A stretch of DNA of 64,000 nt, from contig WBMV01008576.1 of assembly GCA_013396655.1 (NCBI GenBank), forward strand, positions 1,297,406 through 1,361,405, given 5' to 3'. The DNA is from Campylorhamphus procurvoides (Eukaryota > Chordata > Aves > Passeriformes > Dendrocolaptidae). A program made the translations under genes and the position numbers. Below are positions 48,010 to 60,533 of this stretch, in pieces (position 1 is the first letter of the stretch; every line of letters starts with the position of its first letter). The notes under the pieces were generated by a model. That model worked only from the letters and a program-made list of their open reading frames with translations. It made no database searches and was not told where the DNA came from.

Positions 48010-49544
48010 CTGGAACAAATAAAAACACTTTCCTCTGGGATGCAAGATTAGAACTTCTTGTTCCTTTCAAAACACTTATATAAGAAAACAATCTACAACT
48101 TCACAACAATACACATACTCGGCATTGGTTACAAGTGTGTGTGGCTCAGAGCCTCAGAAGTAACTTCTCAGGTCAATATAGAGACATTCAACTGAATAGA
48201 AAGAAATGCTCCTCTAAACTGAAAGCCATCTCAGGTGGCAGGGGTAAGAAAGGGCAAGGTACCGTTTGAAAGGAAAAGTAAGGTGGGGTATGCAGACAAA
48301 AGTGTAACAGACACAAAAGCAGTTCTCTTTTTTTAAGTGGAGAAAACTGACCCAAAACAAGATAAAAAACAAATAAGGGCTAACAAAAAGACTATTTACG
48401 AATCCCTAAAACTTGGGGGTTGATACCTGACCAAAATATTTCCAGCTCAAGAGTAAGATTTTGTGTGGATCTTGAAACATTCTGAACAATTTCCTCTGTA
48501 TCAAAAAAACAAATATATTACAGCTATGTGTTCCCCTCTCCTCAATGCACAATATACAAGGTAGACACAGTGAGGATAATCATAAAAATCCCTTCATAAG
48601 AAACAGATAAATAACTTGAGAATTTTGCTAATGTTAACCAAACATGAAAGTACAAGAGACTGAAATATATCAGATTTAGTACATATATACCTTGTTCACA
48701 TTTTTAAGTTCCCAAATATTTCAGGATACACAAATTCACTGCTTTACAAAGTAAAAACAATTATCTAAGTTGTCCTTGAGTTAGTGGGTGTAAGAGAAAT
48801 AAATCTTGCCTTAACTTTCACAGATGTCTTCAGTTTTTGCACTCAGATTAAAAGTTCAACACTTCAATTGCAAATCACAAACTAAATAAACCATAGTAAC
48901 CACCTGCAGTAACCATAGCATCTCTCCCTCCCTCCTACCCCCTCAAAATAAAACAACTAGCATTCCACTATCAAAAAAATTACAAAAATAAATGGTCACA
49001 TGCTTCAGAGAATATAAAATCAAGCTTTCTAAACTGCTACCTGCAGCATCCTGCATAGATTCAACACGCACGTTTTTCTAGTTGACACTATTTTCTCAGG
49101 TCAAATTAGAATGCAAAATGAAAGAATTAGCAAACTGAATGCCAGCAGAGAGCAAACAGACAACCTGCACTGAGAGTATACCCATTAGAAAGAAAGCATC
49201 ACTTTTACTAACACCAGAAAGTAGATAACCCTTGGCAACTTTCATCTATGTATTATGTGTCCATCCTGATCCCTTCACTCAAGAATAGGCATTTATTTTC
49301 TCAAGTTCAGCCCCAGATATAATTCAGTGACCAAAATATCAAATACACATCAAATTCATTTATCTTATTCTTCCAACACATTTTTTTTCCTTACTTGGTC
49401 TAGTCAACACTTATCTTTTGTGATACTTCTCTGAGAGCACATCTCAAATACAACTCAGCCAACATCACAGGAGTTTATCTTGGCTCTGAATTCTTACATG
49501 CCTACACCTATCTCCCTTGAGTCATTGACTCTGCAAAGCCCTAA

Positions 49545-49690
49545 GTCATACCTTCATCTCCTCTTAACTATTGTAATTTCCTTCTTACTGGGTTCTTTAT
49601 GTCTCAGCATTCCAAACTTCAGCTTGTCCAAAATGTAGCAGTTCATCTTCTCACCTGGAAACAGGAAAACAACACTCCAGATTGATTTTA
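49545..49690 (+). mobile_element. Fossil LINE reverse-transcriptase fragment (L2/CR1-like)
   Basis: One plus-strand frame reads VIPSSPLNYCNFLLTG and then SKLQLVQNVAVHLLTWK. Established knowledge: the C-terminal part of L2-clade and related non-LTR reverse transcriptases carries the pattern LDYCNSLL-x-G ... LQ-x-VQNAAARLLT. Order and spacing match. The frame is closed by stops before 49545 and at about 49690, so it is a short dead copy. A related CR1 or L3 element is an alternative assignment. Confidence 0.6.
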
Positions 49691-50296
49691 ACTTTCTTCC
49701 TTGTTGAGTTTAGAGTCTGCTGTAAGGTTGTCCTCACTTAAGAAATCTCTCACTCTTATTTAGTCTTAAGAGTAAAAAGTTTCGCCAATGCAATTTTGTA
49801 TTTGCTCAATCAAGGTGCTCAAGCTTCCTCTTCCAGCACAAGCTTATCAACACCATCAGAGCAGCAACAATTACCTCCATGCTTTTAAAACTTCTTTTCT
49901 TCCTCTAAACCACAACCACAGAACCTTCTTAAAATTAGAATTCACTTATCTCCAGTCTTATGCTTAAACGCCCCCTAATATATTTACAGACACTCCTCTC
50001 CTTATGAGACACTAACACCACACAAGACACAGCAACACAAGCTGCATTGTGGGCTGCACAAACTATGTAATGTAACTTAAGGTTTGGTTACATTATAGAG
50101 CCTTTTAAAGATTTTTTTTTAAAGGTCACAACTTAGAGAAGGTGTGAGTTAAAACCGAATTAAGCTTTTACAAAACCAATTGCAAAGATATTGGTCTATG
50201 CAGTCTATTCATCAGTATCAAAACTTCCAAAGAACCAAACATAATGAAATGAAAATTGTAAAGATCTCATTTTTTGAAAGGATTTATCTTACTTAC

Positions 50297-50359
50297 CATT
50301 GGTACTGGAATGCAACACTGTCCATTAGGGTTACAAGTTGAAGCTCCAGATTCCAGATT
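50297..50359 (-). other. SESTD1: Candidate non-coding 5' exon of SESTD1
   Basis: A 63-bp segment on the minus strand is flanked by an acceptor (pyrimidine-rich tract then TTTGCAG) and an excellent donor, CCAATG followed by GTAAGTAAG. It lies between the presumed promoter and the first coding exon. If spliced to 41360 it ends in an ATG that opens an 8-codon upstream ORF, terminating at the TAG four bases before the SESTD1 ATG. The segment itself is open (NLESGASTCNPNGQ). My recollection is that human SESTD1 has 18 exons, which needs only one non-coding exon, so this one may be alternative or spurious. Confidence 0.4.
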
Positions 50360-51838
50360 CTGCAAATTTAAATGAAAAAGTATTTTTTTTTAGATTTTAA
50401 TACTCAATCTAAAACTTTTATTTCCTTGCAGGCTGAAAACAAGGGTTTCTTTCTGAGCTACATGATAGGAGAATCAACATTTCCATTATATATTCACAAA
50501 TCCTTGTAAGCTAGGCATTAGAGTTTAGTGGGACAGCAGGAATCCGGTACTTTCTCCCAAAACATATGGTAGACATCAACATTGTTTACAATTAGCAGGC
50601 AATGCTCCTGAGGCAGCACCGGAAGCAGTGGGAAAGTAACAAGAACCAGAATCCTTGGAGTGTGCTTTCAATCAGAGGTAACCTACACAGAGTTTTAGGC
50701 TAAATTGAAAATTCAACCGTGCTAGTGGGGTTTATTGTTAAGAGGAAGAAGGCATTCCTACGAAGTTACTCACTGCTATAAAATTTAAAAAGGCAAATTA
50801 TAACTTGAATTAAAAAAAATATTAAATAGTCCCTATTTGTATTGGAAGATACAGAATTAACATATAAGCATCAAACATTAAACCTCAGCAAATGCTTTAA
50901 GACTTACATGAAACCTTGTAACTGATCAAATTCCACCCACTAAATAAAAACCACCAACAAAACCCAAGAAGTCAAAATTAGTGTATACTGTGTAACAGGT
51001 GAAGCCAAGATGACACACTTCACTGGTTTTACAGGAACCCTGATACAGCAGTCATTACAGTAATCTAACTCACAATAAGTTTTAAACTAAAAACCAAACC
51101 AAAACAAAAAAAAAAAACCCAGAAATTTTCTAATCAGCCTCAAAAACATGGAGAGAAGGCAAAAGGACACACCTATGGATCGGGAACAAAAGTACTAATA
51201 GCAAGTGTTTGACATAGCTTGAGTGGAAATCCTGCAACATCATTTCTAGGGTAGGCTCTGCTTACTTTATCACAAGGTACCTATTGAAGGTGTTCTATAT
51301 TTCCCCGCCCCATCATAGGAACTGAGGAGTAAAGGCATTCCTCTTTATGATCTCCTCCTAGGGACTCTTGACAGCTATGTAACATTGCATTAAAGTTCTT
51401 CCAGAAGTTTCTCCAGTTCCCCTTCCTAACACAACTCAAGCAGCAGCCAACTGAAACTGAGCTGAATTTCACCTGACTCCTTTATTCTGTTGACAGAAAT
51501 TAACAAAACTACATACGTAAGCTTTACTGAGAAATGTGAATCCACAGCCAATTTACAATTATAGCCTACAACTCCAGGAGACATCACACCACTTTTTCTT
51601 ATAAGAAATTTAAAAACACATCTATTTTCTTATCTTCACTTATATTTCTATGAAAACTGTCATTACAACTGGAAATAAAATATCATCTCTTAGTATACTA
51701 GATTAGGAAAAACAGCTGGCTGAGAGGATTTTACAGGATTCTTCAAGCAGCAATCTTGACATAAAGAATTATGCAAAATCCTAAAAATTTTAATTAAAAA
51801 CCACATTATAATTCCTCCCAGTTTTGGTAGCAGATTTT

Positions 51839-52010
51839 CACAGAATTGTTAGGGTTGGAAGGGACCTCTGCAGACCACCTGGTCCAAACTCCCTGCCAAG
51901 GCTGGGTCACCTAGAGCAGGTTACACAGGGAGGTCTCCAGGTCGGTTTTGAATGCCTCCAGAGAAGGGGACTCCACAATCTCCCTTGGCAGCCTGTTTCA
52001 GTCCTCTGCC
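51839..52010 (-). mobile_element. CR1 LINE 3' end, 5'-truncated, upstream of first coding exon
   Basis: Reading on the plus strand it begins CACAGAATTGTTAGGGTTGG and continues AAGGGACCTCTGCAGACCAC, GGTCACCTAGAGCAGG, TTTTGAATGCCTCCAGAGAA and GACTCCACAATCTCCC. This is the reverse complement of the CR1 tail. It is oriented like SESTD1 and ends about 520 bp from the gap. Confidence 0.9.
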
Positions 52011-52521
52011 TTATTGCTTTTCTCCTGACAGAGCAAAACAGGAGCAGCAAGCACCTCACTGACAAGCAGCAGGCCTTGTTCTATTCTGTCATTCACCTTC
52101 CCCCTTTTTTTCCAACTTAAGTTTCTGCTTGGTATAGGCTATAGCATTAGGACTACAAAAGCTCACATTCAGAAAAAGGACAACACCTATTAGCACAGAA
52201 ATTAATCACCATCAGTAATCCTATCATGTAATAACAGTATCCATTATTTACTATACACAGAATCTTAGCAGGCGATGTTATGGAATGGGGAAAAAGGGAG
52301 GAAAAAACCCAACATTTCTTCATCACAGTGAATTTTTATGTGTGAATAAAGCCAAGATCCTGTTAGGATAATGCAGATACTGCAATACTAAAAATGGAGA
52401 GGACATTGGTCCCCATTTCCTTTGGGATGAAAAAAGATGAGAAAACAACGGACAAAAGCATCTATTAATACACATCCACGTAAGCCTTACCAGTTTTCCT
52501 CATTAAAATAACTTACAACCT

Positions 52522-52530
52522 CCCCCCCCC
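52522..52530. repeat. C homopolymer at the gap edge
   Basis: Nine consecutive C directly precede the N run. This is typical of sequencing drop-out at GC-rich or G-quadruplex-prone promoters in birds. Confidence 0.8.
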
Positions 52531-53307
52531 NNNNNNNNNNNNNNNNNNNNNNNNNNNNNNNNNNNNNNNNNNNNNNNNNNNNNNNNNNNNNNNNNNNNNN
52601 NNNNNNNNNNNNNNNNNNNNNNNNNNNNNNNNNNNNNNNNNNNNNNNNNNNNNNNNNNNNNNNNNNNNNNNNNNNNNNNNNNNNNNNNNNNNNNNNNNNN
52701 NNNNNNNNNNNNNNNNNNNNNNNNNNNNNNNNNNNNNNNNNNNNNNNNNNNNNNNNNNNNNNNNNNNNNNNNNNNNNNNNNNNNNNNNNNNNNNNNNNNN
52801 NNNNNNNNNNNNNNNNNNNNNNNNNNNNNNNNNNNNNNNNNNNNNNNNNNNNNNNNNNNNNNNNNNNNNNNNNNNNNNNNNNNNNNNNNNNNNNNNNNNN
52901 NNNNNNNNNNNNNNNNNNNNNNNNNNNNNNNNNNNNNNNNNNNNNNNNNNNNNNNNNNNNNNNNNNNNNNNNNNNNNNNNNNNNNNNNNNNNNNNNNNNN
53001 NNNNNNNNNNNNNNNNNNNNNNNNNNNNNNNNNNNNNNNNNNNNNNNNNNNNNNNNNNNNNNNNNNNNNNNNNNNNNNNNNNNNNNNNNNNNNNNNNNNN
53101 NNNNNNNNNNNNNNNNNNNNNNNNNNNNNNNNNNNNNNNNNNNNNNNNNNNNNNNNNNNNNNNNNNNNNNNNNNNNNNNNNNNNNNNNNNNNNNNNNNNN
53201 NNNNNNNNNNNNNNNNNNNNNNNNNNNNNNNNNNNNNNNNNNNNNNNNNNNNNNNNNNNNNNNNNNNNNNNNNNNNNNNNNNNNNNNNNNNNNNNNNNNN
53301 NNNNNNN
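52531..53307. other. Assembly gap (777 N), probably hiding the SESTD1 first exon and promoter
   Basis: The run of N sits between AT-rich intronic sequence with a C homopolymer and a very GC-rich flank. The first SESTD1 exon must lie upstream of 41360 on the minus strand, and the only CpG island in the window abuts this gap. Open frames that run through the N are artefacts. Confidence 0.9.
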
Positions 53308-53535
53308 CGCCCCGGCCCGACCCAGCGCCCCGCCCGGCCCGCCCCGCCCCGAGCGAGCCGCGGCACAGCGACCGGCCCCGCGGGCAGTGCCCAGCCGAGG
53401 ACGCGCCGGAGTCCGCCCGATGCGGGGCTGTTCGCAGGCCTCGCCCCTCGCCCTGTGGAGAGCGCCCATGTGCGTGCCGAACGCCAGGCCGGGGGCTCGC
53501 AGGTGAACGCCGGCCGCTCACAGTGCCTCGGGCAG
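53308..53535. promoter_or_regulatory. SESTD1: CpG island edge, presumed SESTD1 promoter region
   Basis: This is the only GC-rich, CpG-dense block in an otherwise AT-rich window. GC boxes of the Sp1 type are visible (53338-53350, repeated CCGCCCC on the plus strand). CpG density falls off by about 53535. Its position upstream of all SESTD1 exons fits a housekeeping-type promoter firing toward the minus strand. No exon can be assigned within it from sequence alone. Confidence 0.75.
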
Positions 53536-53557
53536 CGGGGCCTCTTCCCCTGGAGCC

Positions 53558-53562
53558 ATTGG
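53558..53562 (-). promoter_or_regulatory. CCAAT box reading on the minus strand
   Basis: ATTGG on the plus strand reads CCAAT on the minus strand (context CAGCCAATGG). It lies just upstream of the CpG island relative to SESTD1 transcription, the order expected for an NF-Y site. Confidence 0.4.
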
Positions 53563-53586
53563 CTGCCACCAGCATTGCAACAGTCG

Positions 53587-53650
53587 TGGAATTGCAGAAC
53601 ATCCACAGCTGGAAGAGATCCACAAGAATCATCGAGTCCAACTCAGCACT
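53587..53650 (-). mobile_element. CR1 tail fragment flanking the CpG island
   Basis: A short block (GGAATTGCAGAACATCC, then GGAAGAGATCC and ATCATCGAGTCCAACTCAGC) resembles the reverse complement of the CR1 3' end, where GATCATCGAGTCCAAC is a common form. It is short and diverged, so the call is tentative. Confidence 0.5.
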
Positions 53651-56600
53651 GATGCGTATTTTGTTTCCTCTCCGATGGCAGTTAATAAGCCTTCATCTGT
53701 CCCGGCTCCTGGACAAAGACCCTAAAGCTCTGTCATGCCAAGACTAAAATAATACAACTAAAATGCAAAAAGAAATGCTGTGAAGAAAGCTGGCCAGGAC
53801 ACTTGTCTTGCATTCAGCCTAACTGCCCTAGGACAGGTTGCTGTCGGTTCTAAATGTCCTGCTGAACACACTGTTAGGCTACATAATGGCTCTTTAAAAA
53901 GTTGGCTTCTGCAAATTATCTTAACCATAATTTTGTTTGCTATTTCCAGAGCAAATGAATATAATTTACTGAATCACATTCCAAATTTGAAAACTGCCTC
54001 ACAGAGGCTTCAACTGCTTTGTTTCTTCCCTTAAAACAGTTTGCAGAACTGCCTCCGTTCACCGTGTTTCCTGGTGGCTGCTCAGTCAACATCTGCTGCA
54101 GCCATCACCCTCCATGTCACCATTGGGGCACACCCATGGTATTGACCTCATCCCTGGCCTCTGCTGACTCAGAAAGCTGTCCCTCTCTCAGCAACACCAC
54201 CCAATGGACATGTAAGAGCTAAAGATACAGAATCATCATAAAAACTCCAGATGAGGCCTATCAGCCAGGCCTGCCAGCCTCAAGAGCACACCTCTGCTGG
54301 GTCTTTCTTTCCTGGAAGAATACTTAAAACAGCAGCAGAAAAAGAAGAGGAAGAACAATATCAGTTCCTTAACAGCCTGTAGAAATAAACAGGGATAAAT
54401 TATCTTCATCAGTTTCCCACTCATAGTAATTACTGTAGAGAACCAAACAAATTGGTTTTTACTTTATTAAAAGAGGAAAATTTTAGCAATATTTTAAGTG
54501 TGTTCAGTAATGATTTAAGAATGTGCCAGATACAACTTTTAGGTCACTCTTCTACTTTTATGCTTATTGCATACTTGTGGGCAAAAGGTAAGAGAAAGAA
54601 GCTTTCACTATTCGTCAATATTTACTTGAGATCCCACAGGGTGCATCTTTGTAATCTCTGACTTTAGAACAAATAGTATTTCAGAACACTAGATAAGTGA
54701 TCTGATGCCCAACAACACTGTCCTGTACATGTGAAAACTCGGTGGGACTCACTGACACATCCTTAAAAAGAGCAAGACTAAAATCAACAAAGGGAAACTA
54801 CAGCTGGTTGCCATACTTGAGTTTTTACTTTGTTATTTCACACTTCTAGGACAATCAATAGTGCATATATCACATTATCTGTACCATACCTATCACACAG
54901 CCTATATAACAAAAGGAAGTGCACCTATTTATGTTGGGTACTTTTATGTTTGGTTTGGCTTGTGGATCTCAAAATTTTTAGTATACATGAACTCATTAAT
55001 CTTAATAAATCTTCACATGGTTACTTTTGGGAGAAGAGAGCAGAGGGAGAAGATTCAGGTCACAAGGACCCAGACCCTACTTCTCTGTTTTTCTGGTCAC
55101 AATGGGAATCTCTTCTGAATGACTGAATGAGGTTTCTCCTGCAGAGAGGAGGGGCAAAACCCTTGCGGTGGTTTCCATAAGACAGAGTAACCCAAAAGTC
55201 ACTTTCATTTCTACTCATGCACTAGTTTAAGTATCAAGATGTTGCAACAGGTTTTCTGACTTTCCTTTTCCATGTATTCCATGCTGAATGATTTTCCAGG
55301 ACAGAATCTGACATGAGTAATTTTGTTTAAGGTCTTATCATCAGTTCAGAGTTGTAGTTAATTGCCTTTTCCATGCAAACTGCCAGTGGGAACAAATCAC
55401 AGTACATTTTTGTATCAAGGATCCATTCGATTAAAATGGGCCTTAATACATGCTATTATTCCCCAGCAGCCATGCCAGATTTACTCAAATACAAATGAAA
55501 GTAAATAGGCTGAAAACATCCTGAGCTTTGGGCGTTTTGCTGTGCGCCAGCACAACAGAGCCTTTGTTACAGGCAGAGCAGTGCTCTCATAACAGAGTTA
55601 CTGCTTCCAGCTTCAGTGGCTGCACTTCCAGAAAAATCAGCCTTCAAAGTAAAACAAACAAAACCCCCATAACATTTCTAGTGGACACCAACTCATGGTG
55701 GCACTGGTGACACTGATCTCAGTTGCCATCGCGAGTGACAGTGTCCCTCCTGTGCAGCACCCCATGGCCCTGCTACACACATTGGCTCTTGCTCCACTTG
55801 CCAGTGGGCACAGGGAGATGCTGCCGGGCACAGCCTTGCACCAGGCAGTGTGGAAACCCTGCACCTGAAGTGACTTACTTTGCTGCCTTGCTTGTTATTT
55901 GCTTCACCATCTCCGTACAACAGGTAGGCAATTGTTTTGACTTGTAGCATGTAAAATGCTACAAGTAAAATTAATGTGAGCACTTAAATTAAGCCAGCAA
56001 TATCTAATGTATTGGCTAGAGACATACCTTTCAGAACTATCCAATTCATATATGGTATATACAGAAAGTAAGCAAGTAACTATATACAGTGGGACTAGTG
56101 TAGGCAGCGATGTATTGTAAATAAAAACTGTAGATTGTTTTGTACACGGAGCTTTATGATCATAACAAGATGATATCATATTCACAGCTAAGCAGCAGAG
56201 GCATGTACTACTTAAAACTTTATGTATTTGTCATACAGCCATATACATGTTGGCAAAACAGTGGAGAAAGGTCCCCTCTATGTTGATAAATAGAATCAGA
56301 AGGTCTGAGAAGTGAAAGTGACAGAAAAAATGTAAGCATTCAGCGCACATTCAAAACATCACAGAAACAAACAAAAGATCTACAGAACTCAGTACATGAG
56401 CTACTGTTCACTGGCTTCTGAAGGTAAGCCACATTCACCTGCTATTAACATCAGGATTTGAAATGTCCTTTTAAACACAAATAGCAGGTTTTAATCCTGA
56501 ACTGAGGAGTGATTGTTTCTTCTGAAACAATTACAACAAAGCCTTAAATTGTGCTGTTTATATAACCAGGAACTCAAGCCCCAAATAACCCAAACCCATG

Positions 56601-59600
56601 GGATTGTGTTTAATGACAAACACAGGCCTGGCTCTCTGAGTAGGCAGCACTTAGCATGTTTTGAAGGATCTACATTTTATTGCATTTATACTTACCAATA
56701 GGGGTGTAAAACTATTTTTAAATAGTTTGGCAATAATTTTGAAGTTCTTCAACAGATTAAAAAAAAAAGAGAAAGCCTTTGTTTTATAAATGTATTTGTA
56801 TGAGTGACATGCCTGTAATAAGAGACAGCAGTATGAAACTTGGCAAGATTCTAAAGAATCTGGGGCATTTTGTGTCTTTTTTTTTCATATGCTTCTCAGT
56901 GCTCAGGTAGAAACAATAAAGCATATCCTAATTTCATCATATCCTTCCAAACACTAGAGGCTGTTGAATTGTATGTCTCACAGCAAACTCCACAGTGACT
57001 TTTATTACTTTGTTTAATTACTTTTTATTTTCTATAAAATACAGTCTTCATAACTTGGTCTTTCTTGTATAAAATAAAATAGAAGCCTAAAGGCTCCATT
57101 CCCTGATAAAAGTTTAACTATCTGTGGTCAGTATCTTGCTGCTCAGGTTTCTTAAACGTGAAAATGGTTTCCTCACAAATTTATTTCCTCTTGTGAAGGT
57201 TTCTGGCTGACAGTAGACCCCAAACCTCCATGGTAGAGGGGGAATGCCTTCCTTTCTGCACAGGAAATTGAACTACATGATGAGGCTTACATGCAATAAG
57301 AAGGGCATGGATCTTGATCCTAGAGCTTCAGTCGGAAGGTACACAACAGCAGAATGGAGCTGGAATGTCTCGGATCATTTTTGGCTGCAGGGGCAAGAGA
57401 TGAGAACCAACTTACCTGTCATGTTACGTGCTTGTGCCACACCACTGAGCAGGTTTGGTGGGATCTCTACAGCATACTCAGTTGCCTGCTGGCTCAGTCT
57501 GACCAGGGATTACCTCCATGGTATTTGCTGGAAAAAAAAGGAACAACTGTACTTACCATACTAGTTATCACATAAGGCATAACAGGTCTGAAAAGACATG
57601 ACTCTGAAATGCTAACTATAGAAGTAACAGAGAGAGAGAGCTGATAGTCCGTGACATTTCATTACTTGTTGTCTTCCTGCAACTTGCTTGCTCTTTGGCC
57701 ATGAAGTTTATTAGCATCAGCCTGCAAAAGAAGCTACCCTTAGTACCACCACCATTTTTGTTTACATTGGATTCACATTTCACTTCAAGCTTCAAAATCA
57801 ACTATTAGCAAAACATAACAGCACAAAAATGTTAGATGGTAATGTATGTCAGGGATGAAGAAACAGGAGTCCCGTACTGGAGCAGTTATTTTGTATAGTC
57901 TGAGAAAAGGGGAAGACAAAGACAGATTTACAATTTTTGTCTGAATTTCTCATATTGTGTGATTCTAGATTCTAGCACAGTTCTGACAAGATGTTACTGA
58001 GCACGTTCTTGAGAACAAAACTCTTCTGTAGGCTTCTTCTGGTTGTCATAAGGAAATAATTTGAAAAGAGAATTAATTTAAAGTGATTTCCCAAGAATAT
58101 TTTTTCTGTAAGTCCAAATAGCAAATCTTTCCAGCTTAACAAGTTATGGATTTTACATACATTCTTTGCATAGCTTACTCTTCATATAGCTTGGATTTCT
58201 AACTTTACAAACAGCAGATTGCTTCAACACTAATCGCAATCATTGTTAGTGACAGTGAATTGAAAGAGGATCAGAAATATGAAGCTATTTTTAGAGGCAA
58301 TAAGAGGCAGAGCTCTTCACTCTCAGAGAAAACCCATTTTTAGGAGTGAGTGGCTGAGCTGGTTAAAATTCTTCACTGTATTTGCTGGTCTGTGGATGTC
58401 CTTAAAGCTACCTGACTTCATAGTTTATTATGCTCATTAAGCATTTAGAAGCTTTAAATTGTAGCCTTTTGTGTAGATCTTATGTTACAAAGATTCAGTT
58501 TTATTTGGTGTTCAGTTACTCAGTATTGAGTGTTCACCCTGAAACACTAATCCTCTGTAATGCAGAGAGAACATCATTGCTAAAAACCCAACTATTTTTT
58601 CAAAGAAAGTAATTACATCTGTAATTATAATTAAAAAGTAAAATATCTCAGAATCTGTGGATTTTATTTCTCTGTGATTTGTCAAAACTGTGGAGGTACA
58701 AACTTTAATGCATTTTGAAAACGTAGTCTCAAATATAATCAATTACATTTATCCTTAAAGTATTTCTGAAATTTTTGACAGAATGGCCAGGATTTTCAAA
58801 CACATCCAAAAGCCCTGTGAGCCAAATCACAGGACATGTTTCTAATCCACAGAGGGGTTTTTCAGATCCTGCCCATTGGTACTTGTTTTGTTGTTTTGCA
58901 TAGTTCAGAAGTAGTTTATAAACCTCTTCCTGTATCTATTCTGAACACATACATCAGAAGCTGTGGGCAATCAGGCTGCAATACTTGTCTATTTCATGGA
59001 GGTCACATTACAAATAGGTTGTTAAAGTCATTCAGGACACCTTGAGAATAAAGTACTATTTAAATGGAATTTGAATAATACTCTAATCCAAAGTGCTGAT
59101 AATTTTGTAGTCTGAGGCAAGGATTTCTTGAGCTTTTCGTCTTTACAGTATTTGGTGTTATACAACAACTGAAATTTGGATCTAACTGCTGAGTACTAAA
59201 TTAGATAGTTGGCACTTTGTCTTCTAGTATATGAACATAATTTCAGAACAGCTCATACTGAGAGATAGGAAAAATAGGGCAGCAATGAACAAAGTCATGC
59301 AACAATTTTTACTTAATAAGGTAATACTGAAAACCTTTCATAAAAAAATATTGTTGAAGAATGTTATCAGGCACTGACTTACTGCACATAACAAAATTTT
59401 ACAAAACATAAAAATTTACATTTCTGGATGTAAAAAAAGAAGTTAAAAAACTCTTCCCCTGGAGACTCGTAGCAAATTTTATTTCAGTAAATGATCCTTT
59501 CTAAATAAAAGATTGTTAAAACTCCTCATATTCACTGATCCAGTGAGCAGGTTGAAACCCAATGTACTATGAATTAAACTTTCAGTACTAAAAACTGTAA

Positions 59601-60516
59601 GAAAATTTATCAAATACACATGGATAAAAGGAAAGGAATCCCAGGGAGCACAGTCAGAAGCAGCTCGAGTACGTGTGCGCAACTCTGCTTTGAGGGTATT
59701 GCAGGGGGAGAAAACATTTCTGTGCTTGCATTAGGTAAGACAATTAGTATTAGTCATTTTGATTGTATACAAGTCAATTTCTTATACCGTAACAAATATT
59801 GATGAGTACCTTGTTGCTTCAATAGTATCTTGTAGTGGTAATAAAGGTTTTCAAATCTACTCAGCTTTTGAGTGTTGAAAGCTAAAGTTTAGATCTTTCT
59901 TAGTATTTAACTGGTTTAAATTCAGAGGTAGGACTTAGTGAACTCCTTCCCACAGTCCAGTACAGGGTATGCAGTGGCTGACTCACAACTATCACAACAG
60001 CCTGTCTGTACCTAGCCATCAAATCTGGCCAGCTGGTCTGTGTGGTTTGTACATCCCTTTATGGTGAGTTATTCAAACTGCTGTTTTTCTTCTCAGACTC
60101 TACAGAAAAGGAAGAGTTATTTGCGCTATCACATGCTTGCATCTTTCAGAAAAAACTGTAATGGTTCTAACTCCTTTCCAGGTTTTACAAAGTTGTGTTT
60201 TGAGTTGGAGTAGGAAGCCATGTTTGCACCTAAGGAAACGGCCATCTGGAGCTTGGGGTTTTTTAAGTTCTGTGTCTCTTTGGTGGATGTATTGCTTTGC
60301 TAAGTGTTTGACACTGTTACTGACCTTTATTGCTTACTTCTACACAGACTCACAATTCAGCATTCTTGAAATGTCTGGTTTAGCCACATCAGAAGTATAT
60401 TTGGAATATTGATATATTTGAAACAATGCAATAAACACAAGGTTGTGAGACTGTTATGCTTATATATTTTGGAGGAACTCTGCTGTTTCCCATGATTTTA
60501 TAAAATAATTGGTTTT

Positions 60517-60533
60517 CATTCATTCATTCATTC
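60517..60533 (+). repeat. (CATT)n microsatellite
   Basis: Four uninterrupted CATT units plus a partial unit in the upstream intergenic region. Confidence 0.85.

Larger units (their letters stand above)
41361..52530 (-). other. SESTD1: SESTD1 5' intronic region between leader exon(s) and first coding exon
   Basis: About 11 kb upstream of the first coding exon. It contains the candidate leader exons (47824-48009, 50297-50359), the fossil LINE fragment and the CR1 tail. The rest is AT-rich and unassigned. Confidence 0.75.

Noticed and set aside
48427..48495. 69-bp segment with acceptor- and donor-like ends on the minus strand
   Set aside because: Splice-site strength is moderate and there is no match to SESTD1 or other support. 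It is probably a chance pseudo-exon.
52487..53641. Three long minus-strand open frames (up to 384 codons) spanning the gap
   Set aside because: Most of their length is N. The rest is GC-rich promoter sequence, which stays open by chance.
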